This document shows, piece after piece, positions 7,875 through 17,354 of a stretch of DNA of 64,000 nucleotides. Origin of the DNA: Aminobacter sp039907765. GTDB taxonomy: Bacteria > Pseudomonadota > Alphaproteobacteria > Rhizobiales > Rhizobiaceae. A program made the position numbers and the translations under genes. The stretch's first letter is position 1, and every line of letters begins with the position of its first letter. The stretch spans positions 124,001-188,000 of the forward strand of contig NZ_JARDJI010000005.1 in the NCBI RefSeq assembly GCF_039907765.1, in the 5' to 3' direction. The notes under the pieces are model-generated. The model was not told the origin of the DNA, searched no databases, and was given only the letters and a program-made list of their open reading frames with translations.

Positions 7875-10800
7875 TCAGGCTGCGTCCGCCAGTTTCGCCA
7901 GCTGCGTCATGATCACTGCGGAACCCGCCAAACGCTTCTCGGCGTTCGGCCAGTCGCGCTGGAACACCACGCTCTGGTCCGGCCTGATCTTGGCGAGCGA
8001 ACCCTGTTCGGCGATGTAGCGCACCAGCCCGGCCGGATTGGCGAACTCCTTCTTGCGGAACTGCACCACCACGCCCTTCGGCCCGGCGTCCAGCTTCTCG
8101 ACATTGGCCTTGCGGCACAGCGCCTTGATGAAGACGATCTTGAGCAGGTGCTTGACCTCGTCGGGCAGCGGCCCGAAGCGGTCGATGAGCTCGGCGCCGA
8201 AGCCGTCGATCTCCTCGGTGTTCTCGAGGTCGCCGAGGCGGCGGTAGAGCGCGAGCCTGAGCTGCAGGTCGGGCACATAGCTTTCCGGGATCATGACGGC
8301 GGTGCCGACGGCGATCAGCGGCGACCAGCCCGTGTCGATCTCCTCGCCGCTGCCGCGCAGTTCGGCCACCGCCTCCTCCAGCATCTGCTGGTAGAGTTCG
8401 AAGCCGACCTCCTTGATATGGCCCGACTGTTCCTCGCCGAGCAGGTTGCCGGCGCCGCGGATGTCGAGGTCGTGGCTGGCGAGCTGGAAGCCCGCGCCCA
8501 GCGTATCGAGCGACTGCAGCACCTTGAGCCTGCGATCGGCGGTATCGGTCAGCTTGCGGTTGGCGGGCAGGGTGAACAGCGCATAGGCGCGCACCTTGGA
8601 GCGGCCGACGCGACCGCGCAGCTGGTAGAGCTGGGCGAGACCGAACATGTCGGCACGGTGCACGATCAGCGTGTTGGCGGTGGGGATGTCGAGGCCGGAC
8701 TCCACGATGGTCGTCGACAGCAGCACGTCGTACTGGCCGTCGTAGAAGGCATTCATGATGTCGTCGAGTTCGCCCGCCGGCATCTGGCCGTGCGCCATCG
8801 CCACCTTCAGCTCCGGGACCGATTCCTGCAGGAACTGCTGGATCTCGCCGAGGTCGGAAATGCGCGGCACGACATAGAAGCTGTGGCCGCCGCGGTAGCG
8901 TTCGCGCAGCAGCGTCTCGCGGATGACCAGCGGGTCGAAGGGCGAGATGAAGCTGCGCACCGCCATGCGGTCGACGGGCGGCGTCGCGATCAGCGACAGC
9001 TCGCGCACCCCCGTCAGCGCCAGCTGCAGCGTGCGCGGGATCGGCGTCGCCGACAGAGTCAGCACGTGCACGTCGCTCTTCAGCTCCTTCAGCCGTTCCT
9101 TGTGCTTGACGCCGAAGTGCTGCTCCTCGTCGATGATGAGCAGGCCGAGGTTCTTGAACTCGATGGACGAGCCGAGCAGCGCGTGGGTGCCGACCACGAT
9201 GTCGACCGTGCCTTCGGCAATGCCCTTCTTGGTCTCCGCCAGTTCCTTGGCGCCGACCATGCGCGAGGCCTGGCGCACCTGGATCGGCAGGCCGGCGAAG
9301 CGCTGCTGGAACGTCTTGAAATGCTGGCGCGACAACAGCGTCGTCGGCACCACCACCGCCACCTGAAAACCTTCCATGGCGGCGATGAAGGCCGCACGCA
9401 GCGCAACTTCCGTCTTGCCGAACCCGACGTCGCCGCAGATCAGCCGGTCCATCGGCTTGCCGTCGGCAAGGTCTTCCATGACCGCGTCGATGGCGCCCTG
9501 CTGGTCGTCGGTCTCCTCATAGGGGAAGCGCGCGGCGAACTCGCCATAGACGCCGTCCGGCGGGTTCATCACCGGCGCCTCGCGCATCTGCCGCTCTGCG
9601 GCGAGCTTGATCAGCTGCCCCGCCATTTCGAGCAGGCGCCGCTTGAGCTTGGCCTTGCGCGACTGCCAGGCGCCACCGCCGAGCTTGTCGAGCGTGGCTT
9701 CCGCCGAATCCGAACCGTAGCGCGACAGCAGCTCGATGTTCTCGACCGGCAGGAACAGCCGCCCGTCGCTGGCATAGTGGATTTCAAGGCAGTCATGCGG
9801 TGCGCCCACCGCCTCGATGGTCTTCAGGCCGACGAAACGGCCGATGCCGTGGTCGGCATGCACGACGATGTCGCCCGCCGACAGCGACGATGCCTCGGCT
9901 ATGAAGTCGGCGGCACGCCTGCGCTTCTTGGTGCGGCGGATAAGGCGATCGCCGAGGATATCCTGCTCGGCGACGAACATCAGGTCGCCGGCCTCGAAGC
10001 CGGCTTCGATCGGCAGCACCGCCAAGCCCGCTTCGCCCGGCCTCAGCGCCTCGACGTCGCCAAGGCTTTCGACCCGCTTGAGATTGGCGAGATCGTGCTC
10101 ATCGAGGATCTGCGTCAGGCGGTCGAGGGAACCTTCGGTCCAGCCGGCGACGACGACGCGCCGCCGGGCCGCGCGCTGCTCGGCGATGTGGCGCGCCACC
10201 ACGTCGAAGACGTTGGCGTTGGGGTCGGCGCGCTCCTCGGCAAAGCTGCGGCCGGCATGCGAACCCGCATGCAGCACCACGCGGCCGCTCGTAAAGGGCG
10301 TGTCGAAGGGCGTCAGCTCGACATTGGCCTGGTCGGCCAGCGCCGTCGTCACCTCGTCGGGCGTGAGATACATCTGCCCCGGCGATACCGGCTTGTAGGG
10401 CACCGCATCCTTGATGCCGCCACCATCGGCCTGCTTGCGCCTGGCTTCGTAGTGGTCGAGGATCAGCACATGGCGTTCGCTCAGCGCCTCGCGGGCCAGA
10501 TGATCGAACACCACGGGCGCCTCGGGCAGGTATTCGAACACCGTCTCCATGTGCGGATAGTAGAACGGCAGCCAGTGCTCCATGCCGGCAAAGCGCCGGC
10601 CCTCGGAGACGGCGGCGTAGAGCGCGTCGTCGCGCGACGGCGCGCCGAAGGCCTCGATGTAGCTGCGGCGGAACTTGCTGATCGTCTCGGGCGTCAGCGC
10701 CACCTCGCTCATCGCCTGCAGCACCACCTGGTTGCGGCTGCCGGTGGTGCGCTGGGTCGCCACGTCGAAGGCGCGGATCGTCTCCAGCGTGTCGCCGAAG

Positions 10801-11372
10801 AAATCGAGGCGGAGCGCGTCGGATGCACCCGGCGCATAGAGGTCGAGGATGCCACCGCGCACGGCGAACTCGCCGACGCCTCGCACCGTCGGCACGCGCT
10901 CGAAGCCCGCCCGTTCCAGTCGCGCCACCAGCGCGTTCATCTCCACCTGGTTGCCGGGCTTGGCGCGGAATTCCTGCGCCTCGATGGCAGCCGAAGGCGG
11001 CACGCGCTGCAAAAGCGCATTGGCGGTGGTCAGCACGATGGCGCGATGGGGCGACTTCCTGAGCGCGATGATCGCCGCCAGCGCATCCAGCCTACGGGCC
11101 GCTGCGTCCGCCCCCGGCGACACGCGGTCATAGGGCAGGCAGTCCCATGCCGGCAGTTCCAGAACGGGCACGTCGGGCACCACGAAATTGAGCGCCTCGA
11201 CGATCTGCGGCAGGCGCTGGCCGTCGCGGGCGACGAAGAGCAGCGGACCGTCGGGCGCCATTTCCGCAGCGGCGGTAGCGATGGCAAATGCCTCGTAACC
11301 GTCGGCGACGCCATCGACGATGAACTGTCCGGCGCGGCCTTTGGGCAGGCCGATCGATTTCAGCAAGCTCAT
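7875..11372 (-). CDS. mfd: Transcription-repair coupling factor Mfd
   Basis: Mfd is an ATP-driven translocase that removes RNA polymerase stalled at DNA lesions and recruits UvrA. The start is placed at MSLLKSIGLPKG, giving 1165 residues, the family's usual size; the open frame extends further upstream into sdhE. Visible parts are a UvrB-like N-terminal half (DCLPYDRVSPG), an RNA-polymerase-interacting region starting HADHGIGRFVGL, helicase motif I GDVGFGKTEVALR, the DEEQHFG box, motif VI QLRGRVGR and a C-terminal TRCF domain. It lies 8 bp downstream of sdhE, an arrangement that implies co-transcription. Confidence 0.97.
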   Translation of the reverse strand: MSLLKSIGLPKGRAGQFIVDGVADGYEAFAIATAAAEMAPDGPLLFVARDGQRLPQIVEALNFVVPDVPVLELPAWDCLPYDRVSPGADAAARRLDALAAIIALRKSPHRAIVLTTANALLQRVPPSAAIEAQEFRAKPGNQVEMNALVARLERAGFERVPTVRGVGEFAVRGGILDLYAPGASDALRLDFFGDTLETIRAFDVATQRTTGSRNQVVLQAMSEVALTPETISKFRRSYIEAFGAPSRDDALYAAVSEGRRFAGMEHWLPFYYPHMETVFEYLPEAPVVFDHLAREALSERHVLILDHYEARRKQADGGGIKDAVPYKPVSPGQMYLTPDEVTTALADQANVELTPFDTPFTSGRVVLHAGSHAGRSFAEERADPNANVFDVVARHIAEQRAARRRVVVAGWTEGSLDRLTQILDEHDLANLKRVESLGDVEALRPGEAGLAVLPIEAGFEAGDLMFVAEQDILGDRLIRRTKKRRRAADFIAEASSLSAGDIVVHADHGIGRFVGLKTIEAVGAPHDCLEIHYASDGRLFLPVENIELLSRYGSDSAEATLDKLGGGAWQSRKAKLKRRLLEMAGQLIKLAAERQMREAPVMNPPDGVYGEFAARFPYEETDDQQGAIDAVMEDLADGKPMDRLICGDVGFGKTEVALRAAFIAAMEGFQVAVVVPTTLLSRQHFKTFQQRFAGLPIQVRQASRMVGAKELAETKKGIAEGTVDIVVGTHALLGSSIEFKNLGLLIIDEEQHFGVKHKERLKELKSDVHVLTLSATPIPRTLQLALTGVRELSLIATPPVDRMAVRSFISPFDPLVIRETLLRERYRGGHSFYVVPRISDLGEIQQFLQESVPELKVAMAHGQMPAGELDDIMNAFYDGQYDVLLSTTIVESGLDIPTANTLIVHRADMFGLAQLYQLRGRVGRSKVRAYALFTLPANRKLTDTADRRLKVLQSLDTLGAGFQLASHDLDIRGAGNLLGEEQSGHIKEVGFELYQQMLEEAVAELRGSGEEIDTGWSPLIAVGTAVMIPESYVPDLQLRLALYRRLGDLENTEEIDGFGAELIDRFGPLPDEVKHLLKIVFIKALCRKANVEKLDAGPKGVVVQFRKKEFANPAGLVRYIAEQGSLAKIRPDQSVVFQRDWPNAEKRLAGSAVIMTQLAKLADAA

Positions 11373-11380
11373 GATTTCAC

Positions 11381-11668
11381 TCAGAGTGTGAAGGCGTCGC
11401 GCGACGCCACGATCTGCCTGTAGACGGAAGTGTCGACCGATGCCGGCACCGGCGCCTCGCCGATGATCCAGGACAGCAGCTCCCTGTCGGTGATGTCGAG
11501 CAGCGCCTCGTAGACGTCCAGTTCCTCGTCGCTCAGCTTGTCGATGCTGGTGTCGGCGAAGTGGCCGAGGATCAGGTCCATCTCGCGCATGCCGCGATGC
11601 CACGACCGGAACAGCAGCTTGCGCCTGCGCGCATCCAGGCCTTCGCTCGAGCGTGTCGTTCCGGTCAT
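11381..11668 (-). CDS. sdhE: SdhE / FAD assembly factor (succinate dehydrogenase assembly factor 2)
   Basis: The 95-residue protein starts MTGTTRSSEGL and contains the diagnostic RGMREMD motif (RGxxE) near residue 25, followed by the acidic helical SdhE fold (LSDEELDVYEALLD, DRELLSWI). SdhE helps covalent attachment of FAD to the SdhA flavoprotein subunit in the cytoplasm. The open frame extends far upstream across recG in the other direction; the ATG chosen matches family length. It is first in a unit with mfd and divergent from recG (90 bp between starts). Confidence 0.92.
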   Translation of the reverse strand: MTGTTRSSEGLDARRRKLLFRSWHRGMREMDLILGHFADTSIDKLSDEELDVYEALLDITDRELLSWIIGEAPVPASVDTSVYRQIVASRDAFTL

Positions 11669-11758
11669 TGCGGCAATTCCTCTGGTGACGGGGCGCATAT
11701 AGCGTGGATAGCCGCCCCTGTCAGCCTTTGCCCCGGCAAGTCGAACGCATAAGCTGAC

Positions 11759-13870
11759 ATGATGCGGCCTTCCCTCCTCGATCCCCTTTTCTCGCCCATC
11801 ACAACGCTTGCCGGTGTCGGTCCCAAGGTGGCGACGTTGGTCGAGAAGGTCGTGCCCGCCGATCTCGGCGACCGCGCGGCGCGCGCCGGCGACCTGTTGT
11901 TCGTGCTGCCCAACAGCGTCATCGACCGGCGCAACCGCCCCGGCATCGCCTATGCCGTCGAAGGCGCCATCGTCACCCTCGAAGTCCGCATCGACCGTCA
12001 CCAGCCGGCGCCGCGCGGCAACCGGTCGGTGCCGTATCGGGTCTTTGCGCATGACGACACCGGCGAGATCACACTGACCTTCTTCCATGCCCACGCCGCC
12101 TATCTCGAAAAAGCCATGCCCGAGGGTGAGAAGGTCATCGTTTCCGGCAAGATGGAATGGTTCAACGGCCGTCCGTCCATGGTCCATCCCGACCACATCG
12201 CGCTGGCCAGCGAGGCCGACAAGCTGCCGCTGGTCGAGCCGGTCTATCCGCTGACCGCCGGCCTGTCGGCGAAGGTCCTGCGCCGCGCCATCGGCCAGGC
12301 CATCGAGCGCGTGCCAGCGCTGCCGGAATGGCTCGATGCCGACGTCATGCGCCGGCAGAGTTTTCCGGCTTTTGCGGCCGCCCTGCAGCGCGTCCACAAC
12401 CCCGCCGATCCGCTGGATGCATCGCCTGATACCGCCGCCTGGCGCCGCCTCGCCTATGACGAGTTCCTCGCCGGCCAGGTGTCGCTGGCGCTGGTCCGCG
12501 CCCGCGTCCGCAAGCTACACGGCCGTCCTCTGACCGGCGACGGCCGCCTAGTCGAGGCCCTGCGCAAGGCCCTGCCCTATGCGCTGACCGGCTCGCAGGA
12601 ACAGGCACTCGTCGAGATCAACGAGGACCTCGCCAGGCCCGAGCGCATGCTGCGCCTGCTCCAGGGCGACGTCGGCTCCGGCAAGACGGTGGTGGCATTG
12701 CTCGCCATGGCCCGCGCCGTCGAGGCCGGCGGCCAGGCAGCCCTGATGGCGCCGACCGAAATCCTCGCCCGCCAGCATTTCGCCGGCATCTCGCCGCTGG
12801 CCGAGCGTGTCGGGCTCAGGGTCGCGGTGCTCACCGGCCGCGAAAAGGGCCGCGAGCGGACCCAGATCCTCGCCGATCTCGCATCCGGCGAGATCGACAT
12901 CGTCATCGGCACGCACGCGCTGTTCCAGGAAGCCGTCGTCTTCCACGACCTGGCGCTTGCCGTCATCGACGAGCAGCATCGCTTCGGCGTCCACCAGCGC
13001 CTCGCCATGAACGCCAAGGGACAGGCCCCCGACATGCTGGTGATGACGGCGACGCCGATCCCGCGCACGCTGGTGCTGACGGCCTTCGGCGACATGGACG
13101 TATCACGCCTGACCGAGAAGCCCGCCGGCCGCCAGCCGATCAAGACCGTCACCATGCCGCTCGACCGCATCGACGAACTGGTCGGCCGCATGCGCGATGC
13201 CGTCGCCGAGGGCCAGAAGGTCTACTGGATCTGCCCGCTGGTCGAGGAGTCCGAGGAAATCAAGCTGATGTCGGCCGAGGACCGCTTCGCCTCGCTGCAG
13301 CCAGTCTTCGACTCCCGCATCGGCCTCGTCCATGGCCGCATGAAGGGTGCGGAGAAGGACGATGCCATGCGGGCCTTCAAGGAAGGCGAAACGCGCGTTC
13401 TGATCGCCACCACCGTCATCGAGGTCGGCGTCGACGTACCCGACGCCACCATCATCGTCATCGAACATGCCGAGCGCTTCGGCCTCGCCCAGTTGCATCA
13501 GTTGCGCGGTCGCGTCGGACGCGGCTCGAAACCATCGTCCTGCGTGCTGCTCTACAAGGACACGCTCGGCGAAACCGCCAAGCGCCGCCTGTCGGTCATG
13601 CGCGACACCGAGGACGGCTTCCTCATCGCCGAGGAAGACCTCAAGCTGCGCGGCGAAGGCGAACTCCTGGGCACGCGCCAATCCGGCACTCCGGGCTTCC
13701 AGGTCGCGCGCATCGAGGCGCATGCGGACCTGCTCGAAATCGCCCGCGACGACGCCCGGCTGATCCTAGCCCGCGACCCCGAACTGGTATCGCCCCGCGG
13801 GGAAGCGTTGCGTCTGTTGCTCTATTTGTTCGGCCGCGACGAGGCCGTCAGGTTGCTGAGGGCCGGTTGA
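11759..13870 (+). CDS. recG: ATP-dependent DNA helicase RecG
   Basis: RecG remodels stalled replication forks and Holliday junctions. The 703-residue protein has the N-terminal wedge/OB domain (ITTLAGVGPKVATLVEK), Walker A GDVGSGKTVVALL near residue 302, the DEQHRFG box near 404, TATPIPRT, and motif VI QLRGRVGRG near 583. Two in-frame ATG codons begin the frame (11759 and 11762); either may be used. Its 3' end overlaps the convergent DUF502 gene by 49 bp. Confidence 0.97.
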   Translation: MMRPSLLDPLFSPITTLAGVGPKVATLVEKVVPADLGDRAARAGDLLFVLPNSVIDRRNRPGIAYAVEGAIVTLEVRIDRHQPAPRGNRSVPYRVFAHDDTGEITLTFFHAHAAYLEKAMPEGEKVIVSGKMEWFNGRPSMVHPDHIALASEADKLPLVEPVYPLTAGLSAKVLRRAIGQAIERVPALPEWLDADVMRRQSFPAFAAALQRVHNPADPLDASPDTAAWRRLAYDEFLAGQVSLALVRARVRKLHGRPLTGDGRLVEALRKALPYALTGSQEQALVEINEDLARPERMLRLLQGDVGSGKTVVALLAMARAVEAGGQAALMAPTEILARQHFAGISPLAERVGLRVAVLTGREKGRERTQILADLASGEIDIVIGTHALFQEAVVFHDLALAVIDEQHRFGVHQRLAMNAKGQAPDMLVMTATPIPRTLVLTAFGDMDVSRLTEKPAGRQPIKTVTMPLDRIDELVGRMRDAVAEGQKVYWICPLVEESEEIKLMSAEDRFASLQPVFDSRIGLVHGRMKGAEKDDAMRAFKEGETRVLIATTVIEVGVDVPDATIIVIEHAERFGLAQLHQLRGRVGRGSKPSSCVLLYKDTLGETAKRRLSVMRDTEDGFLIAEEDLKLRGEGELLGTRQSGTPGFQVARIEAHADLLEIARDDARLILARDPELVSPRGEALRLLLYLFGRDEAVRLLRAG

Positions 13871-14577
13871 GGCAGCGTGCCCACGGGCGGGTTGCCGATC
13901 GGCCCGTCGACCGCCCTGCCCTTGGCGTCCGCCTTCTGCTTGGTGTCGGGTGTCACCAGCCCTGCCGAGACGATCAACTTGGCGCCGTCCTCGATGCTCA
14001 TGTCGAGCAGGACGACCTCGGACTTAGGCACGTACATCAGGAAACCAGTCGTCGGGTTCGGCGTGCACGGCATGAAGACCGCCATCAGCGGATCGCCCTC
14101 GACATCGAGCCTGTCGTTGATCTCTGAGCGCTTGTCGCCGGCGACGAAGACTATCGACCATACGCCCTTACGCGGATACTCGACCATGCCGACCGTTCGG
14201 AACATCTCGTTCTTGTCAGACAGCGCCGTCTCGAACAGCTGCTTCAGCGCCTTGTAGAGCCCGCGCACCAGCGGCGTCCTGTGTAGCAGCCGCTCGCCGA
14301 AGCCGACGATGGCGCGGCCGATGAAATTGGCGGTCAGGAAGCCGATCAGCGTGATCAGCACCAACGCCACGATCAGCCCGAAGCCAGGAACCTGGATCGA
14401 CAGGTAGGTGTCGGGATTGTAGCGCGCGGGGATGTAGGGCTTCACCCAGGAGTCGACCCAGCCGATGAACGACCAGACGATGTAGACGGTGAGCGCCAGC
14501 GGTGCGCAGACGACGAAGCCGGTGAGGAAATAGTTCCTCAACCGTGTCACTGCCGAGGACTTCTGGCTGTCGGACAT
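13822..14577 (-). CDS. DUF502 membrane protein
   Basis: The 251-residue protein has two transmembrane helices (about residues 17-40, LTGFVVCAPLALTVYIVWSF, and 66-88, IVALVLITLIGFLTANFIG) followed by a soluble domain with the DUF502 signatures P.VRGLYKALKQL, FVAGDK, VFMPCTPNPTTGFL and DMSIEDGAKLIVSAG. The function is unknown; plant homologues (LCV-like/COV) are linked to vascular patterning. The last 16 codons lie inside the end of recG on the opposite strand. Confidence 0.88.
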   Translation of the reverse strand: MSDSQKSSAVTRLRNYFLTGFVVCAPLALTVYIVWSFIGWVDSWVKPYIPARYNPDTYLSIQVPGFGLIVALVLITLIGFLTANFIGRAIVGFGERLLHRTPLVRGLYKALKQLFETALSDKNEMFRTVGMVEYPRKGVWSIVFVAGDKRSEINDRLDVEGDPLMAVFMPCTPNPTTGFLMYVPKSEVVLLDMSIEDGAKLIVSAGLVTPDTKQKADAKGRAVDGPIGNPPVGTLPQPALSNLTASSRPNK

Positions 14578-14702
14578 GGACGGCTCGACGGATTGTGCGC
14601 TGCACTCACCTTAGAGCATCAAGTCTGCTGCCCGACAACCAATATTGCTGTGACCGCCGCCGCTCAGCACCGCGGAGCCTCATTCGCATTGCCAACGCAG
14701 CC

Positions 14703-15281
14703 CTACAACAAGTTCTGTATGACGCAGATGTAGCGACTGGGGTCGCTGGGCGGCTGCTTGATGATGCCCTTCGCATTGAGCCGCACGACCCTGGCGCCGA
14801 CGGTATCCGACTCATTGCCCCCGACCGTCCGGACGTAGCGGCCGCCGCCATCGACCCCTTCCTCGACGACGATGGCCGAGTGGGATTCGTATGCCTTGTT
14901 GCTCATGGCAAAGCTGTAGTCGAAGGTGTTGCCGTTGCGGTTGTTCTGGATGATGTCGCCAATCTTTGGCGCATAGTCCGCCGTCGGGTGGGCGCGGAAC
15001 ACCCCGACTACCTTCTTGGCATTGTCGATCGCCACATGGACGAACTCGGAATGCCGCGGAGAGAACTTGAACTGGGAGGCGCTTGCGCCTGCATTCTTCA
15101 CGAACGACGACACGAACACCGCCGACCAGGCGGTGCCTACGCCCGGAAATCCCAGGCCCAGGCTGCTCCAATACCACTTGATCCGCCCCGCCATCTTCGG
15201 CGTGGTCTCATGGTAGCCGTTGTACTGATCGAATTCCGCCTCCGCCAACGAGGCCAATTTTTTGGCAAAGCCAGTGGCCAT
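14703..15281 (-). CDS. DUF2272 domain protein
   Basis: The start is the ATG at 15279-15281 because AGGAGGT lies 5 nt upstream; a GTG two codons earlier falls inside that ribosome binding site. The 192-residue protein matches DUF2272, an NlpC/P60- or CHAP-like fold. Visible segments are WSAVFVSSFVKNAG with a serine where a peptidase would carry cysteine, a later HPTADYAPKIGDII, and SHSAIVVEEG with the conserved His. There is no signal peptide. A cell-wall or phage-lysin-like role is possible, but the missing nucleophile cysteine makes catalysis doubtful. Confidence 0.72.
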   Translation of the reverse strand: MATGFAKKLASLAEAEFDQYNGYHETTPKMAGRIKWYWSSLGLGFPGVGTAWSAVFVSSFVKNAGASASQFKFSPRHSEFVHVAIDNAKKVVGVFRAHPTADYAPKIGDIIQNNRNGNTFDYSFAMSNKAYESHSAIVVEEGVDGGGRYVRTVGGNESDTVGARVVRLNAKGIIKQPPSDPSRYICVIQNLL

Positions 15282-15391
15282 ATCCACCTCCTCAGGTTGC
15301 GGAGGCAGGATACGGCAACATCAGCGCAAAATCTACTATTGGTTGCACAGACACCAAAGCGCAACTACCGATTTTGGCGCCTTGTTTCGGC

Positions 15392-17215
15392 CTACTCCAC
15401 CGTCACCGACTTCGCCAAATTGCGCGGCTGGTCGACGTCGGTCCCCATGAAGACGGCAGTGAAATAGGCCAGCATCTGGATCGGCAGCGCGTAGATGATC
15501 GGTGCGATGAATTCCGGCACGTCGGGCAGCACGATCGTCTCCATGGTCTTGATCGTCGCCTGTGCCGCACCCTTCTGGTCGGTGATCAGGATGATCTTGC
15601 CGCCGCGCGCCGCCACCTCCTGCATGTTCGAGACGGTCTTCTCGAATATGCGGTCATGCGGGGCAATTACGATGACCGGCATATTCTCGTCGATCAGCGC
15701 GATCGGCCCGTGCTTGAGCTCGCCCGCGGCATAGCCCTCGGCGTGGATGTAGGAGATTTCCTTGAGCTTGAGCGCGCCTTCCATGGCGAGCGGAAAATTG
15801 GTGTCGCGGCCGAGATAGAGCACGTGCTTGTACGACGACAGCTCACGAGCCACCTTTTCGATCTGCTTGTCGAGCTTGAGCACCTGCGCTGCATAGCGCG
15901 GCGTCTCCGACAGGCTGCGCACCAGCGCCTTTTCTTCCTCCGCCGTGATCGTGCCGCGCTCGGAGGCGGCGCGGATGGCGATGGCCGCCAGCACGGAAAG
16001 CTGGCAGGTGAACGCCTTGGTCGAGGCCACGCCGATCTCGGGACCGGCAAGCGTCGGCAGCGTCACGTCGGATTCACGCGCAATCGTCGATTCGCGCACG
16101 TTGACGATGGCGCCGATCGGCACCCCTTCCTTGCGGCAATAGCGCAGCGAAGCCAGCGTGTCGGCGGTTTCGCCCGATTGCGAGACGAAGAAGGCGGCGC
16201 TCTTCTTCGAGATCGGCATCTCGCGGTAGCGGAACTCCGAGGCGACATCGATGTCGACCGGCAGGCGCGCATGGCGCTCGAACCAGTATTTGCCGACCAG
16301 TCCGGCGAGATAGGCCGTGCCGCAGGCCGAAACCGCGATGCGGTCGATATCGGCGAAACTGAACGGCAGATCGAGGGGCTTCGACACCCCTTGAGTAAAG
16401 TCGAGATAATGCGCCAGCGTATGCGAGATCACCTCCGGCTGCTCATGGATTTCCTTCTCCATGAAGTGCCGGTGGTTGCCCTTGTCGACCAGGTAGCTGG
16501 TGCCGAGCGACTGGCGACGCGGCCGCTCGACGGCATTGCCGTCCATGTCGTAGATTTGGAACTCGGTGCGGCGCACGACGGCCCAGTCGCCATCCTCGAG
16601 ATAGGTGATGGAGTTGGTGAAGGGTGCCAGCGCAATCGCGTCCGAGCCCAGGAACATCTCGCCCTCGCCATGGCCTACGGCCAGCGGCGGGCCGTTGCGC
16701 GCGCCGACGATCAGGTCCTCGTCGCCCTGGAACATGATGGCCAGCGCGAAGGCACCGTGCAGCCGCTTGAGCGCGGCATAGGCGGCATCCACCGGCTCGG
16801 CGCCGCCCGCCAGTTCGCGGGCGATCAGATGTGCCACGACCTCGGTGTCGGTCTGCGAGGTGAACTCGTAACCGTCGGCCGTAAGCTCCTGGCGCAGCTC
16901 GGCAAAATTCTCGATGATACCATTGTGGACGATCGCCACACCGCTGGAGAAATGCGGGTGCGCATTGGTCTCGTTGGGCACGCCGTGGGTGGCCCAGCGC
17001 GTGTGGCCGATGCCGATCGTGCCGTCCAGCGGTTCGGCCTTCAGCCGACGCTCGAGATTGACGAGCTTGCCCTCGGCACGCCGGCGCGCGAGTTCGCCAT
17101 GTTCGATGGTGGCGACGCCGGCCGAATCGTAACCGCGATATTCCAGCCGCTTCAGCGCATCCACGATCAGCGGCGCAACCGGCACCTGCCCGACGATTCC
17201 GACGATTCCGCACAT
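15392..17215 (-). CDS. glmS: Glutamine--fructose-6-phosphate aminotransferase (isomerizing) GlmS
   Basis: GlmS makes glucosamine-6-phosphate from fructose-6-phosphate and glutamine, the first step to UDP-GlcNAc. The start MCGIVGIVG gives 607 residues and places the catalytic Cys at position 2 after Met removal. It has an N-terminal glutaminase domain (HTRWATHG, HNGIIEN) and two SIS domains (VSACGTAYLAG, SQSGETADTLA, GRDTNFPLAMEGALKLKEISY). The C terminus PRNLAKSVTVE is typical. It lies 139 bp downstream of glmU, which works later in the same pathway. No glmS ribozyme was seen. Confidence 0.98.
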   Translation of the reverse strand: MCGIVGIVGQVPVAPLIVDALKRLEYRGYDSAGVATIEHGELARRRAEGKLVNLERRLKAEPLDGTIGIGHTRWATHGVPNETNAHPHFSSGVAIVHNGIIENFAELRQELTADGYEFTSQTDTEVVAHLIARELAGGAEPVDAAYAALKRLHGAFALAIMFQGDEDLIVGARNGPPLAVGHGEGEMFLGSDAIALAPFTNSITYLEDGDWAVVRRTEFQIYDMDGNAVERPRRQSLGTSYLVDKGNHRHFMEKEIHEQPEVISHTLAHYLDFTQGVSKPLDLPFSFADIDRIAVSACGTAYLAGLVGKYWFERHARLPVDIDVASEFRYREMPISKKSAAFFVSQSGETADTLASLRYCRKEGVPIGAIVNVRESTIARESDVTLPTLAGPEIGVASTKAFTCQLSVLAAIAIRAASERGTITAEEEKALVRSLSETPRYAAQVLKLDKQIEKVARELSSYKHVLYLGRDTNFPLAMEGALKLKEISYIHAEGYAAGELKHGPIALIDENMPVIVIAPHDRIFEKTVSNMQEVAARGGKIILITDQKGAAQATIKTMETIVLPDVPEFIAPIIYALPIQMLAYFTAVFMGTDVDQPRNLAKSVTVE

Positions 17216-17354
17216 AGGCGCCCCCCAAAAATGTCCCGCGAACCCTGCGGCCATTTATGCGGAGCCGCACCCGAGCGGAAGTCACATTCCGTTTCGCAAC
17301 GTATCACCGGCAAAGCGGGCCGAGCGCGGCCGTTTTGTGCCGTAACCTTCCCGC

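Noticed and set aside
8148..11423. 1091-codon open frame on the plus strand opposite mfd
   Set aside because: It is an antisense shadow of a GC-rich gene. The protein is dominated by Arg, Ala, Gly, His and Asp, with no family motifs, while mfd on the other strand is complete.
17216..17354. glmS ribozyme or riboswitch upstream of glmS
   Set aside because: The 139-bp gap after glmU shows no glmS-ribozyme core; this class is known mainly from Gram-positive bacteria.
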